64,000 nucleotides of DNA from Comamonas sp. SCN 65-56 (GCF_001724135.1 NZ_MEDS01000010.1:1-64000); one strand, 5' to 3'; positions 20,474-28,853 are shown, counted from the stretch's first letter. Notes: a model not told the origin generated them from the letters alone. Made by a program: numbers and translations.

Positions 20474-22138
20474 ATGAAACATCTGCTGAATTTGCTGGCC
20501 GCGATTGCCCTGCTGATCTGGGGCATGCATCTGGTGCGTACTGGCGTGCTGCGGGTGTTTGGCGCCACTCTGCGGGCCTGGCTGGCGCGCAGCCTGGGCA
20601 ATCGCTTCACCGCGGCGCTCTCGGGCATAGGGGTGACGGCGCTGGTGCAGTCGAGCACGGCCACCGGGCTGATGACGGCTTCCTTCGTCGGTCAGGGTCT
20701 CATCACGCTGCCGGCGGCGCTGGCGGTGATGCGCGGCGCGGACATCGGCACGGCGCTGATGGCGGTGCTGCTGTCGCTGGATCTGTCCTGGCTCTCGCCG
20801 CTGTTTGTCCTGGTCGGCGTCACGCTGTTCATCACGCGCCAGGCGAGCACCCCCGGGCGGATAGGGCGCATTTTCATCGGCCTCGGGCTGATGCTGCTGG
20901 CGCTTGAGAGCATCGTGCAGGCCAGCGGCCCCATCCTTGCCTCGCCGCTCACGCCCACCATCCTGGAAGCCATGGGGGGTGACTTGCTGGCCGAGATCGT
21001 GATCGGCGCGGTGCTGGCCATCGTCTCCTATTCCAGCCTGGCGGTGGTGCTGTTGATCGCCGCGATGGCCAACACGCATGTGGTACCGGAGGCCATGGCG
21101 CTCGGGCTGGTGCTGGGGGCCAATCTGGGCAATGGTCTGGCCGCCGTGCTGACGCTGGCGCGCTCCGAAGCCGAGGTGCGGCAGGTGACGGTCGGCAACC
21201 TGCTGTTCAAGATCATCGGGGTGCTGGTGATGGCACCCTTCGTCGGCCTGTGGGTGGGCCATGTGCAGCCGCACATGCCGGGCGCCGGGCATGGGGTGGT
21301 GCTGTTTCACCTGGCCTACAACGTGATCATCAGCGTCGGTTTCATAGGCCTCACGCAATGGGTGGCCAAGCTGGTGGCGCGCGTACTGCCCAAGCCCGAG
21401 CAGGGGCCGGGCTACCGGCCGCACCATCTGGACCCGTCGGCGCTGTCGACTCCGTCGCTGGCGATCACGCTGGCGGTGCGCGAGGCGCTGTACCAGGCCG
21501 ATGTGGTCGAGACCATGCTGGTCGGCATGATCGACGTGATTCGCCACAACGATGAACCCTTGGCGATCAAGCTGCGCAAGATGGACGATGAGGTCGATTC
21601 CACCTATTCCGCCATCAAGTACTACCTGACCAAGATTCCCCGCGACGACCTGGGCGAGAAGGAAAGCCGGCGCTGGACCGACATCATCAGCTTCACCATC
21701 AACATGGAGCAGATCGGCGATATCGTCGAACGCATCCTGCAGGACGTGGAAGAGAAAAAAATCGCCAAAGGCACGAATTTCTCGGAAGCCGGCATGGCGG
21801 AAATCTCCGACCTGCACCAGCACCTGCTGGGCAACCTGCGCCTGAGCATGGGCGTGTTCCTGGACGGCACGGTGCGCGACGCGCAGCGCCTGCTGGAGGA
21901 AAAAGGGCATTTCCGCGCGCTGGAACGTACCTACGCCGCCAACCACCTGGCGCGCCTGGCCGATCGCTCCACGCAGAGCATGGAAACCAGCTCGCTGCAC
22001 ATCGACCTGCTGTCCGAGCTGCGCCGCATCAATTCCCTTCTGAGCGCCACCGCCTACCCCATCCTGGAGCAGGCCGGCAAGCTGCCCACGCCCGGCGAAC
22101 GGGCCCGCGGGCACGAAGGCGGCCTGCCTTCGGTCTGA
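20474..22138 (+). CDS. Na/Pi cotransporter family protein with PhoU-like domain
   Basis: A 554-residue inner-membrane protein of the sodium-phosphate symporter (NptA/YjbB) type. The N-terminal half, about residues 1-310, has eight or more hydrophobic segments and the paired repeats ALSGIGVTALVQSSTATGLM and GAVLAIVSYSSLAVVLLIAAMA, each with the QSS or SS motif that marks the inverted transport repeats. A soluble C-terminal part from about residue 330 is helical and PhoU-like (VVETMLVGMIDVIRHNDEPLAIKLRKMDDEVDSTY, MEQIGDIVERILQDVEEKK). It probably moves phosphate, in or out, with sodium. It stands alone, divergent from the TsaD-like gene. Confidence 0.88.
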   Translation: MKHLLNLLAAIALLIWGMHLVRTGVLRVFGATLRAWLARSLGNRFTAALSGIGVTALVQSSTATGLMTASFVGQGLITLPAALAVMRGADIGTALMAVLLSLDLSWLSPLFVLVGVTLFITRQASTPGRIGRIFIGLGLMLLALESIVQASGPILASPLTPTILEAMGGDLLAEIVIGAVLAIVSYSSLAVVLLIAAMANTHVVPEAMALGLVLGANLGNGLAAVLTLARSEAEVRQVTVGNLLFKIIGVLVMAPFVGLWVGHVQPHMPGAGHGVVLFHLAYNVIISVGFIGLTQWVAKLVARVLPKPEQGPGYRPHHLDPSALSTPSLAITLAVREALYQADVVETMLVGMIDVIRHNDEPLAIKLRKMDDEVDSTYSAIKYYLTKIPRDDLGEKESRRWTDIISFTINMEQIGDIVERILQDVEEKKIAKGTNFSEAGMAEISDLHQHLLGNLRLSMGVFLDGTVRDAQRLLEEKGHFRALERTYAANHLARLADRSTQSMETSSLHIDLLSELRRINSLLSATAYPILEQAGKLPTPGERARGHEGGLPSV

Positions 22139-22275
22139 TCGACGCCGTGGCAAGGCCGCCCGCAGGCCCTGTTTTCAACTGTTGCTAAAAGGCGAAACCC
22201 AGCGTGCATGCCGTCGGGCGGCCGCTTCCGAGCGCGCCGAGGGCTTTTTCCTGTTCGCATCAGGGGCACTACGGA

Positions 22276-22304
22276 TTGTGTCGTTCAAGGCACTAAACTA
22301 CTAT
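22276..22304 (+). promoter_or_regulatory. candidate promoter of nrdAB
   Basis: TTGTGT (22276-22281) and TACTAT (22299-22304) are separated by 17 bp, 46 bp ahead of the nrdA start. The hexamers match the sigma-70 consensus only in part (3/6 and 4/6). No convincing NrdR box was seen. Confidence 0.35.
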
Positions 22305-22349
22305 CCCTAGCGTCTTATCCTGTTTGTCCAGTCCAAGGAGCACCCCCGC

Positions 22350-24872
22350 ATGATCGAATCAGTCACCAAGCGCGACGGCCGCGTCGAGTCGTTCACCCCG
22401 TCCAAGCTCAACGGCTGGGGCGAATGGGCCGCCAAGGCCCTGGGGCCGGACATGGACTGGTCCTCGGTGGTGCTCGAGACGGTAACCGACATGCCCGAGC
22501 AGGTGACGACGACGATGCTGCAGCAGCAGCTCATCAAGAACTGCCTGCAGTCCGACTCGTGGCTCTATAACCGCATGGCCGGGCGCCTGTACGCGGCGCT
22601 GATGCACAAGGAGGTGCACGGCGTCTTCATGCCGACGGTGCTGCAACTGCACCGGCGCCTGCAAAAGCTGGGCTACATGGAGCATCTCGATTACTCCGAT
22701 GCGGAATACGCCGAGGTCGAGAAACTGATCGATCACGACCGCGACTACGGCTACGCCCACTACCAGCTGCACACGCACCTGTCGAAATACGCGATTGCCG
22801 ACCGCGTGAAAAACCGCATCTACGAAACCTCGCAGTTCATCTACATGCGCATGGCGATGGCGCTGGCGGTCGATCAGCCGCGCGAGCGCCGCATGCATGA
22901 CGTGGCGCGCTGGTACGAGCACCTCTCGATGAACCGCATCAATGCGCCCACGCCCAACCACATCAACCTGGGCACCCCCCTGCGTGGCTACGCCAGCTGC
23001 TGCCTCTACACCACCGCGGACAGCGCGCGCTCGATTGCAGTGGGCAACCACATTGCCTACACCATGACCTATATGAGTGCGGGCATCGGCTCGCACATGA
23101 ACCTGCGCTCGGTCAACGACCCGGTGCGTGGCGGCGTGATCCGCCACCAGGGCAAGCTCCCCTATTTGCGCGCGGTGGTCTCCGAGGTGAAATCCAGCCT
23201 GCAAAACGGCCGCGGCGGCGCTTGCACCAGCTACTTTTCGATCTACGACCCCGAGGTCGAAACCCTGCTGCGCCTGAAGAACCCGATGTCCACCGAGGAC
23301 AAGAAGATCCGTGGCATGGACTACTCCTGGGGCAGCAACCGCCTGTTTGCGCGCAAGGTGGCGCGCAACGAAGAAATTTTCCTGTTCAACAGCTTCACCG
23401 CGCCCGATCTGTACGAGGCGCTTTACAGCAGCGACGAGGAACGCTTTGAGCGGCTGTATGAGAAGTACGACAAGAACCCGCTGTTTCCCAAGCGCTACCT
23501 CAACGCGCGTGAAATTCTCATCACCGCCTGCAACGAGTGGAACGAGACCGGCCGCATCTACGAGCACAACATCCATGAGATGAACCGGCATACGCCGTTC
23601 AAGGAGACGATCTACAGCTCCAACCTGTGCTCCGAGATCGACCTGCCCACGGGCGCCTACAACCACATCACCGAGATCTACCAGGCGGCGGATGTCTCTT
23701 TCATCGAATTCGAGGACGAGGAAGGCGGCACGCATCGCCTGAGTGGTGAAAAGCCCGTGCAGACCCAGCGTGGCATGGTCTACCCGCTGGAGCTGCAAGT
23801 GGGCGACGTGGTGCAGGGCGCCACCATTCACAAGATTACCCAGCGCTCCTCGCCCGAGGTGGCCACCTGCAACCTCGCCGGCATCTGCGTGGACAACATC
23901 GAATCGGATGAGCAGTACGAAGAGGTCGCCTACTACGCACTCCTGATGATCGACAAGTGCATTCACCTGGCCGAATACGAACTGCCGCACATCGGTTACA
24001 CCTCCAAGGCACGCCTGAATGCCGGTGTCGGCATCCTGGGCCTGGCGCATCTCATGGCGCGTTCGCACCAGCGCTACACCACGGCCGAGGGCAAGCAGTT
24101 CATTCACCAGACGGCCGAACGCCACTTCTACCATCTGCTCAGCGCCAGCCTGCGCCTGGGCCGCGAGCTGGGCAACGCCCCCTGGATCCACAAAACCCGC
24201 TGGCCCGAGGGCTGGCTGCCGCTGGATACCTACAACCGCAACGTCGATCAGATCGCGCCGCTGCACAACCACTACGACTGGGAGCAACTGCGCGCGGCCA
24301 TCATCGCCAATGGCGGCATCCGCAATTCGGTGCTGGCGGCGCACATGCCCACCGAGACCTCGGCCAATGCCTCGGGCACGACCAACGGCGTCTATCCGAT
24401 CCGCGAGCTCACGCTCATCAAGACCGACAACCAGCGCGTGAACTACTGGGCGGCACCCGAGGGCGAAGAGCTTGCCCCCTGGTATGAATCCGCCTGGGAT
24501 ATTCCCGCCAAGGACATGACCGAGGCCTACGCCATCCTGCAGAAATGGACCGACCAGGGCATCTCCGCCGACTTCTACCGCAAGGTGATCGGCGACGCCT
24601 TCATCGGCTCCAGCGAGATGATTCAGGACTACCTCTACCGCATCAAGATGGGCCTCAAGAGCAAGTACTACATGAACCAGAAGACCTCGGCGGGCTTCAA
24701 GGAACTGAGCGAAGCCGATGCCGAACGCCACGAGTTCGTCGGTCGCATGGTCGGCAGCGCCATGGCTGCTGCCACCCACGAGAAGCAGGGCGAGGCGGGT
24801 GATCTCGAGGCTTCGGATGCACAGAGCGTGCTCGATGCGGATCCGCAGTGCAACGGCGCCTGCACCCTCTGA
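22350..24872 (+). CDS. nrdA: class Ia ribonucleotide reductase, large subunit
   Basis: NrdA reduces ribonucleoside diphosphates to deoxyribonucleotides, using the radical made by NrdB. The 840-residue product starts with an ATP-cone-like segment (VTKRDGRVESFTPSKLNGW) and has YASCCLYT (redox Cys217, equivalent to E. coli C225) and SSNLCSEIDLPT with N425, C427 and E429. The second redox Cys is C507 in ATCNLAGI. The usual PTETSANASGTTNGVYP region follows, and the tail ends in a thiol-transfer pair, CNGAC. C427 and C507 are 80 residues apart; in E. coli the same two are 23 apart. The extra 57 residues contain GEKPVQTQRGMVYPLELQVG, discussed as a finding. An AAGGAG site precedes the start; nrdB follows 17 nt later. 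Confidence 0.95.
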   Translation: MIESVTKRDGRVESFTPSKLNGWGEWAAKALGPDMDWSSVVLETVTDMPEQVTTTMLQQQLIKNCLQSDSWLYNRMAGRLYAALMHKEVHGVFMPTVLQLHRRLQKLGYMEHLDYSDAEYAEVEKLIDHDRDYGYAHYQLHTHLSKYAIADRVKNRIYETSQFIYMRMAMALAVDQPRERRMHDVARWYEHLSMNRINAPTPNHINLGTPLRGYASCCLYTTADSARSIAVGNHIAYTMTYMSAGIGSHMNLRSVNDPVRGGVIRHQGKLPYLRAVVSEVKSSLQNGRGGACTSYFSIYDPEVETLLRLKNPMSTEDKKIRGMDYSWGSNRLFARKVARNEEIFLFNSFTAPDLYEALYSSDEERFERLYEKYDKNPLFPKRYLNAREILITACNEWNETGRIYEHNIHEMNRHTPFKETIYSSNLCSEIDLPTGAYNHITEIYQAADVSFIEFEDEEGGTHRLSGEKPVQTQRGMVYPLELQVGDVVQGATIHKITQRSSPEVATCNLAGICVDNIESDEQYEEVAYYALLMIDKCIHLAEYELPHIGYTSKARLNAGVGILGLAHLMARSHQRYTTAEGKQFIHQTAERHFYHLLSASLRLGRELGNAPWIHKTRWPEGWLPLDTYNRNVDQIAPLHNHYDWEQLRAAIIANGGIRNSVLAAHMPTETSANASGTTNGVYPIRELTLIKTDNQRVNYWAAPEGEELAPWYESAWDIPAKDMTEAYAILQKWTDQGISADFYRKVIGDAFIGSSEMIQDYLYRIKMGLKSKYYMNQKTSAGFKELSEADAERHEFVGRMVGSAMAAATHEKQGEAGDLEASDAQSVLDADPQCNGACTL

Positions 24873-24889
24873 CCCAAAGGAAATGCACC

Positions 24890-25987
24890 ATGACCGACAC
24901 CGTCTTCAACTACGCCAAAACCGACTACGACAAGCCGCTGCTCTTCCTTGGCGACAAGCAAGGCCTGTTTGACACCATCAACCGCCACTACCCGCGCATC
25001 TGGGAGCTGTACAAGACGCAGAAATCGCTGGACTGGGACGAGAACGAATTCGACTACTCCAGCTGCAACGCCGACTTCAAGAAAGCCAGCCGCTCCACCT
25101 ACGACATGATGATAAAGACGCTGGCCTGGCAGTGGGAGGCCGACAGCGTCGCCAGCCGCGCCATCGCCCCGGTGCTCGCGCCCTTCATCACCAGTAGCGA
25201 GCTCTGGGCTGCGTGGCAGCGCGTTTCGGACAACGAAGTCATCCACGCCGCCACCTATTCCGAGATCGTGCGCAATTCGTTTGACGACCCGTCCGTGATC
25301 ATCGACGAGATCCTCAGCGTGCAGGAGGCGCATGCGCGCCTGGCCCGCGTCGTGAAGGCCTTTGAAGACGGCTATACCGCCTCGCACCAATACGCGCTAG
25401 GGGCATTGGGCAACGACCAGGACACCTACAACGCCATCTTCATGATGCTCGTCGCGCTCTTCTGCATGGAACGCATCCAGTTCATGGCGAGTTTCGCCGT
25501 GACCTTTGCCATCTGCGACACCGGCATGTTCCAGCCGATAGGCAAATCCATCCAGAAGATCGCGCAGGACGAGCTGGAAATCCACGCCGAGCTCGACCGC
25601 GCCGTGCTGCAGAACGAGCTGACGACAGCCCGCGGCCAGACCGCCTTCGCGCAGAAGCGCGAAGACATCGAGCAGCTCATCGCCGAAGTGGTGGACAGTG
25701 AACTCGCCTGGATTGAATACCTCTTCTCCGAAGGCCGCGAACTCGTCGGCATGAACGCCGAGCGCCTGTCGGCCTGGACGCGCTACTGCGCCAAGGACGT
25801 CTACCAGACGCTGGGCCTGGAGACGACCAAATACGAATTCCCCAAGGCCAACCCGCTCAAGTTCATGGAAAAGTGGCTCAACATCAGCAAGACGCAGGCC
25901 TCACCGCAGGAGCAGGACATTGCGGCGTACAAGGTGGGGGTGATGCGGAGGAATGATGAGGGGGTGGTGTTTGAGGTGGATTTTTGA
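24890..25987 (+). CDS. nrdB: class Ia ribonucleotide reductase, small subunit
   Basis: NrdB houses the diiron-tyrosyl radical that powers NrdA. The 365-residue product begins at ATG 24890 with AAAGGA just upstream. Iron-ligand segments are visible: WQWEADSVASRAI (early Glu/Asp region), VIHAATYSEIVRNSF with the Glu-x-x-His pattern and adjacent Tyr, and QDELEIHAELDRAVL. The radical-transfer tail ends DEGVVFEVDF, of the family type with terminal acidic residues and Phe. It is cotranscribed with nrdA. A remnant of a toxin gene begins 4 bp after its stop. Confidence 0.96.
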   Translation: MTDTVFNYAKTDYDKPLLFLGDKQGLFDTINRHYPRIWELYKTQKSLDWDENEFDYSSCNADFKKASRSTYDMMIKTLAWQWEADSVASRAIAPVLAPFITSSELWAAWQRVSDNEVIHAATYSEIVRNSFDDPSVIIDEILSVQEAHARLARVVKAFEDGYTASHQYALGALGNDQDTYNAIFMMLVALFCMERIQFMASFAVTFAICDTGMFQPIGKSIQKIAQDELEIHAELDRAVLQNELTTARGQTAFAQKREDIEQLIAEVVDSELAWIEYLFSEGRELVGMNAERLSAWTRYCAKDVYQTLGLETTKYEFPKANPLKFMEKWLNISKTQASPQEQDIAAYKVGVMRRNDEGVVFEVDF

Positions 25988-25990
25988 GGG

Positions 25991-26056
25991 GGCTTTGTCT
26001 GGCGCTTCGTCCATGCCACGCAGGTCGCAATTGCGGATTGCCACGGAAAGGAGCTC
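25991..26056 (+). pseudogene. remnant of higB toxin (C-terminal end only)
   Basis: The bases read in frame as GFVWRFVHATQVAIADCHGK, which resembles the C-terminal strand pair of HigB/RelE toxins (typically ICFRW...A..VEIVDYH). There is no start codon and nothing upstream, since nrdB ends 3 bp before. The frame runs into higA without a stop. This fits a deletion that removed most of higB and joined the remainder to the nrdB 3' end. The identification rests on a short stretch. Confidence 0.55.
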
Positions 26057-26059
26057 TTT

Positions 26060-26362
26060 ATGGCGCGAGACATTCCATGGCCGCACCCCGGCGAAACCCT
26101 GTTGCATGAGTTTATGGAGCCTATGGGCCTGACCCAGTACCGGCTCGCCAAGGAGATCGGCGTGTCGCAGCGCTGCATCGGCGAAATCGTGGCTGGAGCG
26201 CGGTCGATCACGGTGGATACCGGGCTGCGTCTATCCAAGTTCTTCGGTACGTCGGATGGGTTCTGGACGAGGTTGCAGTTTGATCACGATACTGCGGTGG
26301 TGAAAGAGCAGATGGCTGAAGTATTGGGGCGGATCAGGCGATTTGAACAGGAGCGTTCCTGA
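26060..26362 (+). CDS. higA: HigA-type antitoxin (orphan)
   Basis: A 100-residue XRE-family protein of the HigA (VapI-like) group. It opens with IPWPHPGETLLHEFMEPMGL, typical of HigA, then a helix-turn-helix (LTQYRLAKEIGVSQRCIGEIVAG) and the GLRLSKFFGTSDGFWTRLQ segment. HigA neutralises the HigB mRNA interferase and represses its own promoter. Here the partner toxin is reduced to a short remnant, so the antitoxin is either a leftover, a free-standing regulator, or an anti-addiction gene. An AAAGGAG site precedes the ATG by 6 nt. Confidence 0.88.
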   Translation: MARDIPWPHPGETLLHEFMEPMGLTQYRLAKEIGVSQRCIGEIVAGARSITVDTGLRLSKFFGTSDGFWTRLQFDHDTAVVKEQMAEVLGRIRRFEQERS

Positions 26363-26513
26363 GTTGCGCGGTGGTTGGTTGGCGAGTGAAATTTTAAGTA
26401 AATGCGCGAATGCTATTTTGCAAGATATGGCCCCAAAGCCGTGGTGGCCCAGAAATTTCAGAGAAACCTCGGTTGCAAATTAGTTGGGACGGTAATTTTG
26501 GATCAAAAGGTGA

Positions 26514-27548
26514 ATGATGGGCAGGTACGCACTCTGGAATAATAAAGGCGGAGTAGGGAAGAGTTTCCTCACCTTTTCGCTTGCGTGTGAGTATGCAATA
26601 ACTCATCCGGATGAAGAGGTGTTGGTTCTTGATCTTTGTCCACAAGCGAATACCACAGAAATGTTTCTTGGAGGCAAAGATGGTGCGATAGCTCAGCTTC
26701 AAACGATGTATGGAGAGAAACCGAGACGCTCTATCGGAGGGTATTTCGAGTCACGTCTGACGTCGCCGTTTATACCAATGCCTAGTGTACAGGATTTCCT
26801 TTATAAACCCAGTTCCACCAATCGAAATATTCCAGAAAATCTTGTTTTGGTTGCAGGCGACAATTTGTTGGAACTCCTCGCTGAGGCAATGCGTGGCGTC
26901 TCACAACTTGCATTGCCAAATGACGCGTGGGCGAAAGTTATGCGTTGGTTGAATGATTTAATACGCACATTCACTGAGGCGTCACAATATAGCGACGTAA
27001 CAACGTTTATTGATTGCAATCCAAGCTTCTCTATGTACACGCAAGTTGCGCTCTGTGCAGCTGAATATGTCGTTGTTCCGTTCACTGCTGATGATAGTTC
27101 TAGAAGAGGTATTGAAAACGTCTTGGCGTTGTTATATGGAATTGCTTCGAGTGAGTTACAAGGTTACGCTAGGCTGAGTTTTTCTTCGAGAGCATCGCAG
27201 GACGGCGTGGACCTCCCCCGCCTGCATACGTTCGTGAGTAATCGTGTGACGATGTATAAAGGCAAGCCAAGTTCAGCCTTTCAGGCAAAGAGCGCACCCA
27301 TCAAGTTGCTTGTGGATAATGCATTGTCCCAAGGAAAAAAATATTTTGCTAACTACAAAATATCTACTGATTTATTTGTTGAGATGCCAGATTATCATTC
27401 GGTGGCTGTGGTGGCTTCTTCCGAAGGTTGTCCTTTGTCTCGGCTTAAGTCTGGACATCATGGTGTAGATGGAGATATCGTACAAGTTAACCAGAACGCT
27501 ATCGAAAAATATACTAAGGCAGTTGCCAAACTCGTCCAGAGATTGTAA
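26514..27548 (+). CDS. ParA-type ATPase in AT-rich two-gene module
   Basis: A 344-residue P-loop ATPase of the ParA/MinD/Soj class. The deviant Walker A is NNKGGVGKS at residues 9-17, a second acidic motif LDLCPQANTTEMFLGG is at 39-54, and the Walker B-like FIDCNPSFSMYTQVAL is at 166-180, followed by VVVPFTADDSSRRGIENVLAL. The middle (residues 60-130) and C-terminal third match nothing recognised and are longer than in minimal ParA proteins. No parB-like gene or centromere-like repeat cluster follows; instead the next ATG directly abuts the TAA. The gene is much poorer in GC (40-47 per cent in lines counted by hand) than its neighbours, which indicates recent transfer. Translation may begin at either Met of the MMGRYA start. 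Function unknown; a role in defence or in locating the partner protein is inference. Confidence 0.85.
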   Translation: MMGRYALWNNKGGVGKSFLTFSLACEYAITHPDEEVLVLDLCPQANTTEMFLGGKDGAIAQLQTMYGEKPRRSIGGYFESRLTSPFIPMPSVQDFLYKPSSTNRNIPENLVLVAGDNLLELLAEAMRGVSQLALPNDAWAKVMRWLNDLIRTFTEASQYSDVTTFIDCNPSFSMYTQVALCAAEYVVVPFTADDSSRRGIENVLALLYGIASSELQGYARLSFSSRASQDGVDLPRLHTFVSNRVTMYKGKPSSAFQAKSAPIKLLVDNALSQGKKYFANYKISTDLFVEMPDYHSVAVVASSEGCPLSRLKSGHHGVDGDIVQVNQNAIEKYTKAVAKLVQRL

Positions 27549-28154
27549 ATGTCTTCTTCGGTAGCTTTGAGTAAATTTTCCGCTTCGGTGGCAGGTGCAC
27601 GGGTACTCGCCGGATTCCACGGAAACGTAAGTAATGCTAGCCCAAACCAGAGATTTACTGATACGTGTGTGCTAAGCGCTGCGGTTGCTCATGGCGTAGG
27701 CTGTTGGGAAGGCTATCTTGAAGCGGTCTTACGAGAATTTGTCTCAAAAACGCGGATACAAGCTCATAGGCGAGCTTGGACTTTGATTGTCCAATTTGAA
27801 GCTCTCGTTGATAAGGCGGCCTCAGAATTAAATACCCCAAGTTGGGATAAGTGTCGTGATTTGATTTTGAATATCACTGGCATGGATGTATACCCGTCAT
27901 GGATTTGGAATGCGAAATTTTCAAATCAAACCGATACGAAGGCATTTTTTGATGGAGTCCTCAGAGTTCGGCACTCTTTTGCTCATGGTTTTTCTATTCC
28001 GAACGATATTCCTGGGTTAATTTTGGCTGGCAATTTAGATAAAGCGTATGTTGCCAATGCGATTTCTTGCGTGGAATTCTTCGCACAAAAAACAGATTTA
28101 TTACTGGAATATGAATTAACCCATCGTCATGGGTGCTCGAATGGTTGGAACTAA
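27549..28154 (+). CDS. HEPN-motif protein, candidate RNase partner of the ParA-type ATPase
   Basis: A 201-residue mostly helical protein with no signal peptide or membrane segment. The RxxxxH motif of HEPN ribonucleases is at residues 141-146 (RHSFAHG), and an early helix, GCWEGYLEAVLREFVSK (51-67), fits the WExYL-type first helix of the RiboL-PSP-HEPN (MAE_28990/MAE_18760-like) group. The start codon directly follows the TAA of the ATPase gene, so the two are translated from one message. Low GC is shared with the ATPase gene and ends abruptly after the stop. In known HEPN toxins the Arg and His form the RNA-cutting site; that this protein cuts RNA, and that the ATPase restrains or positions it, is inferred from the motif and the pairing. 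Confidence 0.7.
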   Translation: MSSSVALSKFSASVAGARVLAGFHGNVSNASPNQRFTDTCVLSAAVAHGVGCWEGYLEAVLREFVSKTRIQAHRRAWTLIVQFEALVDKAASELNTPSWDKCRDLILNITGMDVYPSWIWNAKFSNQTDTKAFFDGVLRVRHSFAHGFSIPNDIPGLILAGNLDKAYVANAISCVEFFAQKTDLLLEYELTHRHGCSNGWN

Positions 28155-28158
28155 TTTT

Positions 28159-28192
28159 TCGCGGTCGCAGGGTCATCGCGGTCGCAGGGTCA
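28159..28192 (+). repeat. perfect 17-bp tandem duplication at island edge
   Basis: The unit tcgcggtcgcagggtca occurs twice head to tail directly after the AT-rich module, where GC content jumps back to the chromosomal level. Confidence 0.9.
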
Positions 28193-28204
28193 GGTCTTGC
28201 AATC
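28190..28204 (+). repeat. direct repeat, left copy
   Basis: The 15-mer tcaggtcttgcaatc recurs at 29646-29660. Both copies are followed by a variant of cattNNggctga. The two copies flank the mazEF-ccdAB block. Confidence 0.8.
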
Positions 28205-28267
28205 ATTCATTAGCTCAGTTGGCTGATAATTTTCAGAAATATTTGCGCTGATGCAGGCTTTTGCCTT

Positions 28268-28588
28268 TCAGACAGCAAACAACTCCTGCAAAGTGTGCAG
28301 AACCTGCGCCTGCGTCTTGGCGGACGCAGCACCCAGCCACTTGACCAGCCGGGTTTTGTCAATGGCGCGCATCTGATCGAGCACCACCAGTCCCTTGGTT
28401 CCTGCATGGGTGATCGGCACCCGAAACGGCGCAGCAAAGCCTTTGGAGGTCATCGGCGCGACGATGACGGTGCGCAAGTGTTCGTTGAGCTCTGGGGGCG
28501 AGATGACGATGCAGGGGCGGCTTTTCCTGATTTCGCTGCCTACCGTGGGGTCGAGGTTGACCAACCAGATGTCGCCGCGCGCTACCAC
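28268..28588 (-). CDS. mazF: MazF/PemK-type endoribonuclease toxin
   Basis: A 106-residue MazF-family mRNA interferase. It shows the family start RGDIWLVNLDPTVGSEIRKS, RPCIVISPPELN, the TVIVAPMTSK strand, FRVPITHAG, and the C-terminal GLVVLDQMRAIDKTRLVK block with the conserved Asp-Gln and Arg. The frame is intact, so the toxin is probably active. Its start overlaps the antitoxin gene by 7 nt, the usual coupled arrangement. It is transcribed on the opposite strand from ccdAB. Confidence 0.92.
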   Translation of the reverse strand: MVARGDIWLVNLDPTVGSEIRKSRPCIVISPPELNEHLRTVIVAPMTSKGFAAPFRVPITHAGTKGLVVLDQMRAIDKTRLVKWLGAASAKTQAQVLHTLQELFAV

Positions 28589-28836
28589 GCCAGATCCTCG
28601 TCTTCGGCATTGGCGAATTCGCTCATCAGCAGTTCCTCTGTTTCGGCGGTGGCGATGGCCTGCGCGGCCGCTGCCCAGTCGGTGCGTGGCGCTGACGAGG
28701 GTTTGCGCAGCACGATGGCTCCGTCTTCGATGCTGAGGGTGACGCAGTCGCTGTCGGCCAACCCGGCCTGTGCCAGCACGGGCTTGGGCAAGACCACCCC
28801 TTTGCTGTTGCCTATGGTACGAATGGTGATATCCAT
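28582..28836 (-). CDS. mazE: MazE/AbrB-type antitoxin
   Basis: An 84-residue antitoxin with an N-terminal SpoVT/AbrB DNA-binding fold (MDITIRTIGNSKGVVLPKPV, then SDCVTLSIEDGAIVLRK). The C-terminal half is acidic and probably disordered (ETEELLMSEFANAEDEDLAW), the part that typically wraps MazF. A GGAGG ribosome-binding site precedes the ATG. It is first in the mazEF pair and likely autorepresses through the inverted repeat just upstream. Confidence 0.9.
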   Translation of the reverse strand: MDITIRTIGNSKGVVLPKPVLAQAGLADSDCVTLSIEDGAIVLRKPSSAPRTDWAAAAQAIATAETEELLMSEFANAEDEDLAW

Positions 28837-28853
28837 GCTGCCTCCTGGAAAGT

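Noticed and set aside
22250-22349. NrdR boxes upstream of nrdA
   Set aside because: The stretch cactaaactactatcccta has only loose similarity to the NrdR consensus and no second box at a proper spacing.
26514-27548. Chromosome or plasmid partition locus (parA)
   Set aside because: No parB-like gene and no iterated centromere sites nearby; the next gene carries a HEPN motif instead.
26477-28157. 9-bp inverted repeat (aaattagtt / aactaattt) bracketing the ParA-HEPN module as transposon ends
   Set aside because: Too short and AT-rich to exceed chance, with no transposase and no target duplication seen.
28205-28230. tRNA-like D-arm sequence (ttagctcagttggctga) as a tRNA gene or att site
   Set aside because: Only the D-arm-like stretch is present; no acceptor, anticodon or T-arm follows, so it is not a tRNA gene, and a true att site would normally carry the tRNA 3' end.
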